Assembly (NCBI GenBank): GCA_030062745.1
Contig: CP099843.1
Location: 21,240,583 to 21,304,582 of the forward strand
Source: Capitulum mitella
Taxonomy: Eukaryota; Arthropoda; Thecostraca; Pollicipedomorpha; Pollicipedidae
Direction: 5' to 3'
DNA: 64,000 bases
The notes under the pieces are model-generated. The model made no database searches. It was given only the letters and a program-made list of their open reading frames with translations, and was not told where the DNA came from. Shown piece by piece: positions 1-12,300 of the stretch. Within the stretch, counting starts at the first letter, position 1. Each line of letters begins with the position of its first letter. The translations under genes were made by a program, and so were the position numbers.

Positions 1-1198
1 TCACGCCCGACTGAGGGGAGGACAGTTGGCCGACCCCTCTAACTCACGAACGGTTGGTCGCACGATAAAAATAAGCACATCGTTGGAAAGCTTATGACGA
101 GTAGAGCTTGAAATTGGTCTCATTTTTAGTTTTAGATAATATGCAAGCAATTTACGTCCTATATATGTGCTCTCCTAGCCGACTGCATGAGACCGAGAAA
201 CGGCCTGAATCTCAAGGGCCATGACTAATAATGCACCAGGCACCAGCGCACAAGAAAAGGTCCGCAAATGCCGATACACATCTGATTTCTCGGATTTGTT
301 CAATATATACGCCGAAACGTTGAGTTAAAGACACGGCAATTTTCGCGCCGGTTGTCGGCGTGCGCCGGAGCCGTACGCAGTAAGAAATTAACGGAAACTA
401 ATTTTAGCGTTGCTTTATTTTCGTAAAAAAGCCTATCCATGTCAATTTTATTGATCTTAGTGGTTTTTGTGATGGTTTTTTCGTGTTTAAAGTTTGGAAA
501 AACCCATTAGTTACCAATCTACACAACTGGCGGAGCTTTATTTGCGGGAGCCTGTTTATTTCCAAAACATGCAATTTTTCAAACTTTTTGAGGTTCATGG
601 CATTACTTACGCCTGTGCAAGCCAGTTCTGCGATTTTCTATCCATTCTGAGTAATTCATCGCTGATTTTGACGGTGTTACATTTGGCTCACAACAGTTAT
701 TCGTGACCTGACCTCAGGTCAATCGTTGGAAGTCATTGATACTTTGCCCAACGACGGTAACTAGATGTCTGCTTCACTCCACACTAAAAAGTTTATGAAA
801 AATTCCGCCAATTTCCGAAAAAACGACGACATGTCTTAAAAATGGGTTTAACCTTAGGTCATTGACCCGGAAAATTCCTAGAAATCTGAGATAGCAGATT
901 TGTTGCATTTATCAAGATCACTAATCCCTGGAAGTATTATTGTGATATCTTGTTTTGCGAAAACGTTAGAGGGCGCTACAGTTTTTTGGACATAGGTGCG
1001 TTTGACCTGACCTGGGTCATGCATCTGACCGGACCTGAGGTCAAAACTTCGATACAAGGTGTAAAAACGATCAAGCAAAAGGTACACAGAGTTTCGTGAC
1101 TCTGTGTTTGTTCGTTCTCTCGCAATCCCAGAAAAACCTCAGGGGGGACGGTCAACTGTCTCCCCCCGCCCCAGTCGGGGCGAGTTAACATTTTGGCA
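1..1198 (+). mobile_element. TTAA-flanked inverted-repeat element, family A, copy 1 (left end cut by window)
   Basis: Begins near its left inverted repeat (cgactgaggggaggacagtt) and ends with the complementary repeat and TTAA at 1195-1198. It is about 1.2 kb, carries no credible gene, and matches 11126-12372 directly and 52115-53346 in inverted orientation. The TTAA target suggests a piggyBac-like non-autonomous element. Confidence 0.75.
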
Positions 1199-1519
1199 TG
1201 CATTTGATGCAGAAGATCGTGACCTTTCGTTCGATATCCAGTTGAAAGCTCTGAGACCACTATTACCGACAATATGATGTGCAAACCGATGTTAGTTTTT
1301 CCGACGTCGTGTTATGCGTTTTACGTGTCCTGTTACGTCATCAGTCACGTGACCAGGTTAACATAATATTTCTTTTGAATTGCGAGAGTCAGGGCTATCG
1401 ATTAGTGGTAGACCGGTTCAGACCCGATGATAAGATCCTGAGATAACAGGGGTTGCCGTTTTTTCACACCCCCACAGGCGGTCGCGGGTACAAAAACACG
1501 CGAGGCAGTACTGGGTTAA

Positions 1520-1950
1520 GTCATAGACGCCATTTTTTTAGAATGTCTCCCTTGTGACACAGAAGCACAGAAGCTTCTCACGTTCAAACTGGTGCTTGAC
1601 TCAAAAAGCAAACTTGATAAATTTCCACGCTGATACAAAGACGCTCTATTGTTAAAGATATTATGTGCTCCTGTAATAGGAGATGGACGCCCTTCTGGTG
1701 AAACAGCTCCCTTGTGTCATCGAGCAGGCGGCCATGTCTTGTAACAATGGCTTCCTTGTGGCGTAGAAGCACAGAAGCACCTTATGTTCAAATTGGTGCT
1801 CGACTCAATTTTTCACGCAGAAATTTGGTCCGTTGATACAAAGGCGCTCTGTCATTGAAGGGAACATATGTGATATTATGTGTTCTTGTAACAGGGCAAG
1901 GGCGCCCTTGTATTAAAAAGTCCCACAGGTAACATCGAGGAAGTGACCGT
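1520..1950 (+). repeat. Degenerate satellite-related stretch
   Basis: Two imperfect direct repeats (agaagcacagaagc, aaactggtgcttgactc and aaattggtgctcgactc) near 1560-1620 and 1765-1820. It matches 24880-25150 in the same order. Confidence 0.6.
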
Positions 1951-2649
1951 AATATACTACATTTACATCCCTCGTCGGACGGGAATTCTCACTCCCACCG
2001 ACGACGAGAGAGGATAGTTATCCCCTCGCCATCTGGCCCCTAAATAAGCTAGCACCTCGTGACAAAATGCAATCGGTAACTGTGTCCCCAAGAAATTCCA
2101 CAGTACCCCGTTCAGCCCAATGAGGCTGATCAGTGACCTAGGTCAGGTTAAATTGTATTCATGGGGATTATACGTCGATTTTCCGGAGTTAAAAACGACA
2201 GATTTTGGGCCAGGTAGACCTGAAATCGTCTCCTTTATCACATCCAATACGAAAATTAGTTTAGGAGCGTGCTAAGGTCAGAAAGATCACCTAGGCCGCT
2301 GACCTTGTTTGACCCTGAAAAGATCATCGACCTATCTAAAGTAACCTGTTCTTATGTCGACTGCCAATCTGAACCGATTTCATGCCCGTCATCTATCGTT
2401 TATGCATGCCTATTGTCCTAAAGCAGAAAAACCGACGTTAGGCACAAAAATCGCCCTGCAAGGCTTCAGCAATGGCGTCATAGCTCGGTGACCTGAGACG
2501 ACCTGGAGTCACTCCTTTTCAGAACATGTGCAATGACTGCATCATCAGGTATGCCAAATCCCACGGCACTGTCGTGCGCCGTATTGCCGTGTTGCTGGAT
2601 GCACTGCTTGGAAAGGGGTGGCATCCACCCCCTCGGCCGGCGAGGAATA

Positions 2650-2930
2650 TATATATAAGACAAATACACATGCCAATTAAGAATATGGGCCTCCCGCTTT
2701 CTGATAAGAACGAGTCAAAACAGCCTCATGGGTAGTTTTATTGCCGCCCGTCACATACAAGTGAATATTCAATGTGATTTACGCGTTACAATGATCGAGT
2801 TTGGCGACGTTAAGGCGAGGTCTGAACAAAATCGTCCTGTCAGTGCCATTTCGTGGCCTCCGCATTATCGTTTTGACAGCGCTAAACAAATCCGCTTGAC
2901 AAAATTCTGGATACATCCGTGCTCGAAAAG
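2650..2930 (+). repeat. Dispersed repeat D, copy 1
   Basis: Shares order and wording with 9390-9625 and 25280-25520 (for example cctcatgggt, gtcacatacaa and ctggatacatccgtg). An AT-rich or (TA)n tract precedes each copy. In the first two copies it ends at RFX exon A. Confidence 0.7.
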
Positions 2931-2933
2931 CAG

Positions 2934-3214
2934 ATGTCGTGTCCACAGTGCCGGTAACGCCTGCGGGGCCTCCAGCGGCAGCAGGTCCTCCAGCTGCGGC
3001 TTCCCCTGCAGCGGGAGGGAGAGAGCGGCACGCAGCCGGTCGGCCGCCGGTGCAGCTGCGCTCCCACAGCACGCCCGTCACGCTGCGCTGGCTGCGCGAC
3101 AACTACGAGCTGCGCGACGGCGTCTGTATCCCGCGCAGCGTCATCTACCAGCACTACACCGTCTGCTGCTACGAGTACGAGATGATTCCCGTGAACGCGG
3201 CCAGCTTCGGCAAG
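2934..3214 (+). CDS. Rfx4-like: RFX DNA-binding domain, first half, cassette 1 (exon A)
   Basis: This exon encodes the N-terminal half of the RFX winged helix, including [19 protein letters not shown] and PVNAASFGK. It ends exactly after the FGK codon, a boundary also expected in RFX genes. The reading frame is open back to a stop near 2897. The best acceptor is ttcccctgcag at 3001-3011, which would start the exon at 3012 in phase 1; a weaker AG at 2932-2933 also gives phase 1 and adds a Pro/Ala-rich stretch. The donor is AAG followed by GCAAGT, a GC-AG type intron. The core from 3012 differs from cassette 2 at only two of 203 bases. Confidence 0.88.
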
Positions 3215-4712
3215 GCAAGTGCATCGCTGGGTCCGGATAGTCCCGGTATACCGCCTGCTCCTAGTGTGTTTATCTTTAAGTGGCAATAGTGCAGGCTAAG
3301 GTCCCAGGGGGCTGTTTATTTTGACGGGTGCTAATTTAAACCGCCACTGAGTGTATTTAAACATCACCACTGGAGGCACGTATAAATGACCCCGCTACCC
3401 GCTATCTTTGGGCCAAGAGAAACGGAGAAGTCGCGTGAAGATCAATCGGCGAGCAAAATTTTATTGGTAGAAATGCAGTGCTGCTCCTGATGACCTGTTC
3501 CTGACGTGTCGAATCTGTGCCATCAGAAGTGAACTTAACTTTTGGTGCAGCAAAGAGTGTGCGGAAAGCTCACCGCCGTCAAACGCAACAGTTTGTATGT
3601 TTAATGATTTTAATGTTAAATGTTTAATGAGATGTCAGAATTTTGGAAGGCTTTTACAGGCATTTAACAAGAAAGCCCAGTTCCGTTACGGCCCATCTAT
3701 GGGATTGTGGACATAAATTTAGTCCTTAATTCACAAACCAGTAGGAAACCTTGTAGGGTGCATGACGGGCTATGCCCACTTCGTTTTCGCTTCCATTGTT
3801 ACTCTCACTTTATACATTTTTCAACACTACGGAAAATGTATCGATCGATTTCAGTACCCCGTATCCAAAGATATCCAAGTTTGAACGTCACATGCATTCA
3901 TGGTGTTGTTCGCGGCCATTGATGAGTATCTCAAAAACGCCCCTGTAAAAATAAGTCTGAAAGCGAAAACATTCCTCTCGGAATAACTCTGTGGACGCAA
4001 ATGCTTGAAAGCTAACATAATGAAAATGCAAACACACTAGATTTTAAGGCCTGAGCTGCCATACTCTGCTTCTCATGAAAATTTCGTAATTCAGTGCCCA
4101 GTGATTGCAGTCATTAGATTTCAGGGAGGTGTCACTGCTTGCCCGGGCTGGGCCGGGCCAGGGTGGGTTGGGTTGTAGTGCTCAGTTTGATTTTTCGAGA
4201 TAAGGTAAGGCCCATTCAGACTCTGCCTTGCTGGTGAGAATCCAATGCCAAAATTACTCTACACAATGATCGTGACTTATTTAACTGCAGGGCCTGTATC
4301 TACTACACGGTCACAAAAAGTCAATTTTTGTCGTTTGCCAATCCGACCATTGCTCCAAAAGTTCAGAACAGGTCTCCAGGAAACCTGAAGGTTCTCGGCT
4401 TAAAAAATGCTTGACTTGTTCTTGCTTTTGTTTTTTTCAGTAGAGACTTGATAATCTTACTAAAAGGTACCGATTCAGAGCAGAATTTCCTCGCTGATAA
4501 CCGGTAATTTTTCATGTGCCACTCTAGGGGTGGCACATGAACCATTTAGTCTCTTTATTGCGAGAGGTTTGCTGAACAATAATTTTGCTAGGCCTACATT
4601 GGTTTCTCCGTCATTTATGTTCAATTTTATTTCGTATTTGTATGCTTGACCGTGAGCGCCAAATAGGGCCATTAGCCACCTGGTGTATGATTCGTTAACC
4701 GAATGTTCTCAG

Positions 4713-4849
4713 ATTGTCCGCCAACAGTATCCGAGCCTCACAACGCGTCGGTTGGGCACACGGGGCAAGTCCTGCTATCATTACTACGGTCTGGCCATCC
4801 GCTGTACGTCTCGGTTCTATCACCCCGTCTACTCCAAACAGCACTCCAG
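4713..4849 (+). CDS. Rfx4-like: RFX DNA-binding domain, second half, cassette 1 (exon B)
   Basis: A 137-nt exon with acceptor gttctcag and donor gtaaac. It encodes recognition helix and wing: [19 protein letters not shown], then [11 protein letters not shown] and a tail ending in QHSR. The intron before it is phase 0, the one after it phase 2. Phase 2 fits exon C at 14944 but not the exon at 7103, which needs phase 1. So cassette 1 could reach the rest of the gene only by skipping 7103 and cassette 2. The family's invariant Lys in the SKYHYYG wing motif is Cys here. Confidence 0.88.
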
Positions 4850-7102
4850 GTAAACGCGACGGGGTACGATCGGACCCCACCGGCGGCAGTTGTGACGGGT
4901 AAGGTCGGACCTCGCTAGCGGTAGCTCTGACGGTGTAAGATCGTACCCCGTAACTGCAGCGCGTCTGAGCCGAAACAGGAATCCTCTCTGCGGCAGAGTA
5001 TGGCAGATACCATCAGCGTGAAGCACCCTGCCCTTTTCAGGTCATTTGCGTCTTTAGTGACATATTAGAATAAAACAGGTCCACTGGATTCAAGGACAGA
5101 AACTGCGTTGTGGAGTTTGGAAAACACGAGACATTGTGTCAACACTAATAAGAATGCAAGTTTGGCGTGAATTGGGCAAATGCCGGATTTTACAAGGGGA
5201 CGTTATCCTGATCTCCGATTCACAAGTCTGATGTCATTTCGAGGTTTAGACCAGGGAAAACCATCTTAGCCCATGCTAGCGTTTCACGAAGCCAGGGTAG
5301 CAAATTGACGGATGTATGGTAAAAATCCGTGGAGATGTACAAAATCGTGTAACTTAATGGCACCCCATTTTAAATGGGACGTTTCCAGCTTCACGCCCCT
5401 GCAACCTATCTCTGGTTATATTTCAGACAGCTGGCAAACAGTGTCTGGTTGTCTGCAGACGGCCTCGACACGCTTCATACTGGTGAAGCTCTCGGAAACC
5501 AGGAAGGCAAGCAGATCCACCTTCTCACAGATTCTGTCCGAACTTTCCGATGACCGAAACGCTTGCTTTGCTTTCCACTACAGTGCATTCCGCTATTCGC
5601 GGTGGTTATGTACTCAACCCCCCCCCGTGAATAAGACGAGTCCGCGAATACACCGAACCTACCCGATAAAACCACTATTTTTGCTTTTTAAATTGTCCCC
5701 ATTAACTAGACTCTCCATTAAATGCATTTTTGAGATATAGTTATGCAGTAATACTTCCTGAACAAAATTACTTGTCATGAGGAAAGAGTTCGAGATTTAT
5801 TTGTACCAAAGAAAGCACGTTTCCTGTACCGTACAGTACGTACCTATAGCGACTGTATAGCATAACCATAGAACAATATTTTTCATCAGAAACATGTAAT
5901 AGTATAACTGTAATGCATCAGTGGAATTTTGATTCACTCCATGAAGGAGCTGCAGGCGAGTTCGTAAACTGAATCTTTAATGTCACGAATATATAAAACG
6001 ATGTAGTGCGTGGCCATTTCGTGAGCACACATTTTCTGCGTTGTACGGTGATAATCTATTCTTTCTTGGAATGTATGCTTTAAAATATGTCGTGATCAAA
6101 GCACGTGACTACAAAGACAAAAAGAAAGTTTCAGAACCTCAGCAAAAGGTTACATGTATGGCCGTATGGCCAACCATGCATTAAATACATCTATCGTATG
6201 GCAGGGCATTAACTGATCTGTTCATATACTAATCAACTTTAACACGTGGCCAATGGCAGAGCCATCCTCGGTCATGCACTAAACGTATTATTGATCTCAA
6301 GGTACTGTTCACACTGCAGATAATGTATGAAATGTCTTCATGTGATTTTTACAACTAATTCCTCTAAAAAAAAATCCGCGAATACGCGAACACGTAAATG
6401 GCGAAGTTGCGTCTAGTAGGGGCTCATCATATTGACATTATTTGGATTAGGTATTTATTTGAATTTGGATTGATCAGTCCTCATATATTTTCCCTTATTC
6501 CACATAACCTCATTATTCGTAGTGTCCCTCCTGTAGCGTACTGCATCCGTGGCAAAATATTGCCGTGCCCGCGGCACAATATTTTTCGACGTCGCTCGCG
6601 ATGCACATCCTTAGGGTTCAAGCTAAATGTCAGAAATGTGGAGCGGCCAATGCAGCCTGAATTTCCACCGTTCATGTGTCTTTTTGTACGTTTGTCTTTA
6701 AATCTACCTGCCTGTGCATGTTCTTTTCTCTTCTTCTTTTTCCTTCCTTGTTTTTTTTTTCTCCGCACTCTATTACTCTATTTAGTTTTTTGTTTGTTTT
6801 GTAAATACAGATATGCAGTCTTACATTGTGACCTTTTTCTACGGCGCAATTTTGTTAGAGGTCTTTCCATCACCTTTCTGTTTTTTCCCCAGGCAGTCTC
6901 GTTACCTATGACATCGTAGTGTGTGCAGCTAAGTCGAGCGGGCTGGGAACTGTTGTCTGCTGGTAGAACGACCTATGAATACGATGATGAAGGTCATGCA
7001 TTCTGCAGCACGGTAGTAAGACAACTGAATAAGTGGATTTTCAAAACCTGGGGCATCCCTGGTGTAACAAACCGGGCTCGCCTGACCTGGGCCCCGTTAC
7101 AG
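4850..7102. other. Non-coding stretch between RFX cassette 1 and the next exon
   Basis: AT-rich with no recognisable exon. It was checked for a counterpart of exon C after cassette 1; none is visible. Confidence 0.6.
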
Positions 7103-7399
7103 CGCTGTGGGAGCCCCCAGCTGGGGCCGGCGCGCAGCTGCCCGGCTGTGACACCAGCTGGCTGCCCCCGGCGACCTGTCGGCTGGCTCCGGACGGCTCG
7201 CCGCTGCCGGTCGAGCTGGTCTCCGTCCTGCCGGAGCCGCGGTCGGCGCCAGGCGACGACTACGGGCCGTGTTATCCGGCTGAGGCCGGCAGCGGATCGT
7301 CGGTTCCACCGCTGCCTCCCTGTCGGCGACAGTCAGCTGGACCCAGGTCACCGCAGGGCAACGCCATTGACGCTCAGACAGCGCCAATGTACCAGCTCG
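7103..7399 (+). CDS. Probable upstream RFX exon, Pro/Ala/Ser-rich
   Basis: A GC-rich open stretch of 297 nt bounded by a good acceptor (ccccgttacag, AG at 7101-7102) and a strong donor (CTCG then gtgagt). It enters and leaves in phase 1, the phase needed by exon A' at 9693. The encoded roughly 99 residues are Pro-, Gly- and Ser-rich with no recognisable domain, as expected of the variable region before an RFX DNA-binding domain. The call rests on splice signals, phase and position, not homology. It could be an unrelated exon. Confidence 0.5.
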
Positions 7400-9328
7400 G
7401 TGAGTGCCGGGTGCGGGCCCGTCGTCGTCGTGATTTTGCTGTACTCGAAAATGTCAGAATTGAATTGCTGGATATTACGCCACCGAGGGATCCAATCTCA
7501 AATATCACCTTAGTCAGCCTCTGAGAAATAGATTCAGCTGGTCCGCAAAACGTTGCTGACAACATTTTCAAAGCACCCGTTTTTCTCGGAAATACGGAAA
7601 TACCTAGAGACATCGGCGAATGAAATTAAAAACAAACATATTTTGGTGATGTTGATTGCTATCGACGTAACACCAGTCTCATTTTGGAAACATTTAATGG
7701 CCCGCACCCACGCATGTCACTGCGGAACAGCTCACGGATAGAATATGGGTGCAGAGAACACAGAGAATTTCAAGGGAAAACATTTGAAATTCGGTGAATA
7801 TGGGGATTTCAGACATATAGTGTATCGGAAATCGATTTCGGAAACCGCAGGCTACAACTTGACTATATCATTGCAAAACACAAGGTTAATGGCTGCTAAC
7901 CGAAGACATTTTGGGGATAAGTTCCGATGTCCTCGGTGTGTTAAGCTTTTACTTGAACGTCACCTATCACTAATTATGTTTTCGGGTCAATATCGCAGCA
8001 TTCCGAGTGTTGATTTTCATGTATTGGCAGTTGCTAATAACAGCGGTCATATGCGTGCCTGCCCCCTCCATCGTTCGGCCAGCGGCCAGTGCTCGGAACG
8101 GAAGCAGACACGGATCCAGGAAGGGAGAGGGAAGAAATGGGCGGCCGCCCCTCCCCTTGGAACTTTGATACCCTTGCCCGCCTTCGGCGGGTAAGGGCTG
8201 TATAACGGCTTAAGGATCCTACGGGTAACTGGACTAAGACTTGTAAACCAACGGCTTGTAAGAGGAAAGGTTCGTAAACATAAGGTTCGTGTCGGAGAAG
8301 ATGCGTTTCGAACGAGGTTCGTATCGGAAAAAAGATTCTAAGCGAAAAATCGTATGGGACAAAGATCGTGGGGAATAAAGACCGTAACGACAAAGCACCG
8401 TATTGGCAAAAGTCGGTCAGCCGTAGACTTAGTAATCGGTTTGCCGTAGGCATAGTAATCGGTTTGCAGTAGGCATAGTAATCGGTTTGCCGTGAGAGCT
8501 GGGTTAGGTTAGGTTAGGTTATGTTTGGAGATATTGTCTTATGACTACTTTTGTCACATGATATTTTTTGCGAACGATCTTTTGCCATACGACCTTTCAC
8601 CCAATGCGATCTTTTCTTACGATTTTCTGGATGCAAACTTCTTCCATAAGATCTTCTACCCAGTAATATTCCGATGCAAACCTTATCCTATTCGAACATT
8701 TTCCAATGCAGACCTTACGTTAACAAACCTTTAGTTATGAGCCTTTTCCCTGGCGAACCTTTTTCGTTCGTAACCTTTGCAATACGAGCCTTTTCCGTTA
8801 CGAACCTTTTCCGATGCAAACCCTTTCCGACATATACCTTTTCCGATGCGAACCTTTTACGATACGAACCTTATGCTTACAAACCTTCGGCTAAGAACTT
8901 TCTCCCATATGAATCCTTGATTTACGAACCTTGTCCTAGACCCGACTCTGCCATGTTTCGGCAGTGTTGGATCCATAAGGAGAGGGGGAGGGGAGCGGGG
9001 GGGCGCATACACCTTTTCCTTTTTCACGCCATTGCATGTGGTAATCGCCATTTGAGTATGACTAGTTACTCTACCGACCATGCACCGCGCCCCCATTTTC
9101 AGAATACTGGACCGGTATATGGTGGGGCGAGATAAGGGTTGCTGGGTACGTGTTTTGCCAAGGAGAAAAATTGGAGATAACTGGGAATTTTCTACCTTAT
9201 AATATCGTGGACAATAAGACAGAAAGAGTCAGTAACTCCCTAGCAATATGCCATTGTCTAATTATCATTGTCATCGACAACGTCTCAAAAGGCGTTTAAA
9301 GGCTGACCTACGAACTGACCTTAATAAT

Positions 9329-9385
<57 letters not shown>

Positions 9386-12300
9386 GGTATCTCACTTTCA
9401 GGGCGTTCGAGTCAAAATGGCCTCATGGGTCGTGTTGTCGCCGCTCGTCACATACAAGTGAACATTTCGCGTAATTCACGTGTCATTACTATCAAGTTTG
9501 GCGCCGTTCCGTCTAGATTTTGGCGCCCCCTTGATGCAATTCTTGGCGCCCCCGCGATACCGTTTTGGCGCCCCTAAACAAATCCGCATCCTTAACACAA
9601 TCCTGGATCCATCCGTGCTCGAAAAGCAGATGTCGTGTCCACAGTGCCGGTAACGCCTGTGGGGCCTCCAGCGGCTGCGGCTTCCCCTGCAGCGGGAGGG
9701 AGAGAGCGGCACGCAGCCGGTCGGCCGCCGGTGCACCTGCGCTCCCACAGCACGCCCGTCACGCTGCGCTGGCTGCGCGACAACTACGAGCTGCGCGACG
9801 GCGTCTGTATCCCGCGCAGCGTCATCTACCAGCACTACACCGTCTGCTGCTACGAGTACGAGATGATTCCCGTGAACGCGGCCAGCTTTGGCAAGGCAAG
9901 TGCGCAGCTGAGTCCGGAGAGGCTCGGTTTACCGCCTGGTCCTGGCGTTGAAGGGGCACTATCTGTCTGTCTATGTATGTATGTATGTATGTATCTATCT
10001 ATCTATTTATCTATCTATCTGTCTGTCTGTCTATCTATTTATCTATCTATCTTAAAATGGCAGTAATGCAGGCTTAGGTTCCATGTGGGATGCTTGCTCT
10101 AACGGCTCCTAATTTTAACGCCCGTGGAATGTGTCTACTTACACCTTTCTACTGGAGGCACGTATAAATCAACCCCGCTATCTTTTGGACCAACAGAAAC
10201 GGACAGATGGCGTGAAGATCGGCCGGCGAGCAAAATTTTATTGGTACAAACGTAATGATCATTCTCCTGATAACCTGTTGCTGACGGGAAGGCCTGTATA
10301 ATGAGAGGTGAACTTAACCCTATTCCCGGATGGCTAAACGGTATAGCCGATTCCCGGCGGGGGGAGAAGTGGAGGACGGATTCGCCCTCCCTGGGGTCTC
10401 GAGAACTACACATCCGTTTCGTCGTAACAAAGGCAATCAAATCGCCATGACGCTAACTACATTCTTATAGAAATTGAAAGGGGTGCATGCAGGGCGGAGG
10501 GCAAAAGGTCAAAATGGGGGTTATTTTTGACTGTTCAGTCTCACTGCTTATGGAGCGATTTTGATGCAATTGGCGCAAATCGGGAGCTTTTGGATGGGAC
10601 TTTTAACATTGGTTCATACGTTCCGGATTTTGAGAGAAATCGTTCTCGTCCACAGGGTTTCAAATAAGCGAACTGCTTTTTTCAAAAACAGAACTAACAA
10701 AAATGTGGAAAGAACTGAGCTTTGGCTAGTTACGTTATACTACGGAAGTACGAATCGTATAACATTGTGGAACGTTAGCATAGGCGACGCCAGAAACATG
10801 GAAAAGGGAAGCCGCCATGGTCAGGTATTTATGAGGCCAGCTTACGACCATTGACCTTAAACGACCACTATTGCCCTAAGCGTCAAACGGACTGGCTTTG
10901 AGTTCATTTTATATTGTCTGAAAACATTTCCAGTCATTCAAATTCACTCTATTTCGAAAGTTACAGTTTATGACTGTCGTGATATAAAATACACACGTTA
11001 ACATTTTATGTCATAGTTCCGTGACCCGACCTGATATCAACCTAAAATTTGAAAAGATAAGCAGAGAACACTTTGCTGAGCCATATACGTTCCGGATTTG
11101 GCATTCAAAGTAAGGGTTGAAAATATTAACCTGCGCCCGGTTGTGGGTCGGCGCCATACATGCTCGACTGGGGGGAGGGCGGTTGACCGTCACCCCTCTA
11201 GCTCACGAACGGTTGGTCGCACAATAAAAATAAGCACACCGTTAGAAACCTCGTGGCAAGTAGAGCTCGAAACGAGTCGCATTTTTGGTTTTGGGATAAT
11301 ACGTAAGCCAATTACGCCTCGAATAATATGTAAGCCAATTATGCCCTACATATGTTTTCTCATAGACGACTCTATGACATCGAGAAACGGCCTGGATCCC
11401 AAAGGCTGTGACTAATAAAGTCTAAATAAAGGTACCAACGGACAGTTAAAAGTCCACAGATGCCGATACAAGCCTGTTTTCTTTGATTTGTTTAATATGT
11501 ACACAGAAACGTTGAGTTAAAGACACGGTGATTTTCCGCATCGCTGCAAGGCGGGCGCCGCCCACGAAGGCGGTATGAAATTAACGGGAACTAATTAAAG
11601 TGCTCATTTATTTTCGCGAAATATGCCATTCCTAGTGTCGTTTCTTGATTCTGGTGGTTCTAGGGATGATTTTTCATTCTTAAAGCTTGTAAAGCTCATT
11701 AGTTATCAATATATACAATTGGCGGGACTTTATTCGCGATAATCCATTTATTTCCAAAATAAGCAATTTTGGGGACAATTTTTTCACTTCTTGGTATTAG
11801 TCGCAACTGTGCGAGCCAGTTTTGCCATTTTCCACCCCAGTTCAGTCATTCATCGTCGATTTTGATGGCAGTGCATTTTGACTAATAACAGTTATTCATG
11901 ACCTGACCTCGGGTCAGTGGTCGGAGGCCAATGAAACTTTACCCATTGACGAAAGCTGGATGTCTGGATCCCCACACTCAAAATGCTTTAAAAAAATTCC
12001 GCCGATTTTCGGAAAAACAGACTTATGTTAAAAAAACGGCTTGACCTTAGGTCAATGGCCCGGACATTTCCCAGCAATCCCAGATAGCAGGTTTGTTGCA
12101 TCTTTCAAAATCTCTAAGCCTTGAAAGTTTTATTGTGATATCACGTTTTGCAAAAAAGTTACAGGGCGCTAAACTTTTTTAGGCATAGATCCATTTGATC
12201 TGATCTAGATCAGACATCTCATTTGACCTGGGATCAAAAATTGGGTACAAGGTGTAAAAGTGACCAAGAAAAAGGTACACAAAGTTTTGTGGCGCTGCGT

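Larger units (their letters stand above)
2650..4870 (+). repeat. Tandem segmental duplication, copy 1 (RFX cassette 1)
   Basis: Homology with 9390-14800 covers the upstream flank, exon A, intronic stretches (for example 3270-3540 with 10050-10310, and 4130-4420 with 14050-14330) and exon B. Introns have diverged and copy 2 has gained transposons. Sequence after exon B does not match. Confidence 0.85.

Noticed and set aside
7097-7387. Arg/Pro-rich open frame on the - strand
   Set aside because: Antisense of the phase-compatible + strand exon; low-complexity composition explains its openness.
8525-9135. Repetitive Phe/Tyr/Pro-rich open frames as a possible repeat protein
   Set aside because: They follow the 16-17 bp nucleotide period of the fold-back array, shift frame between units and have no splice or start context.
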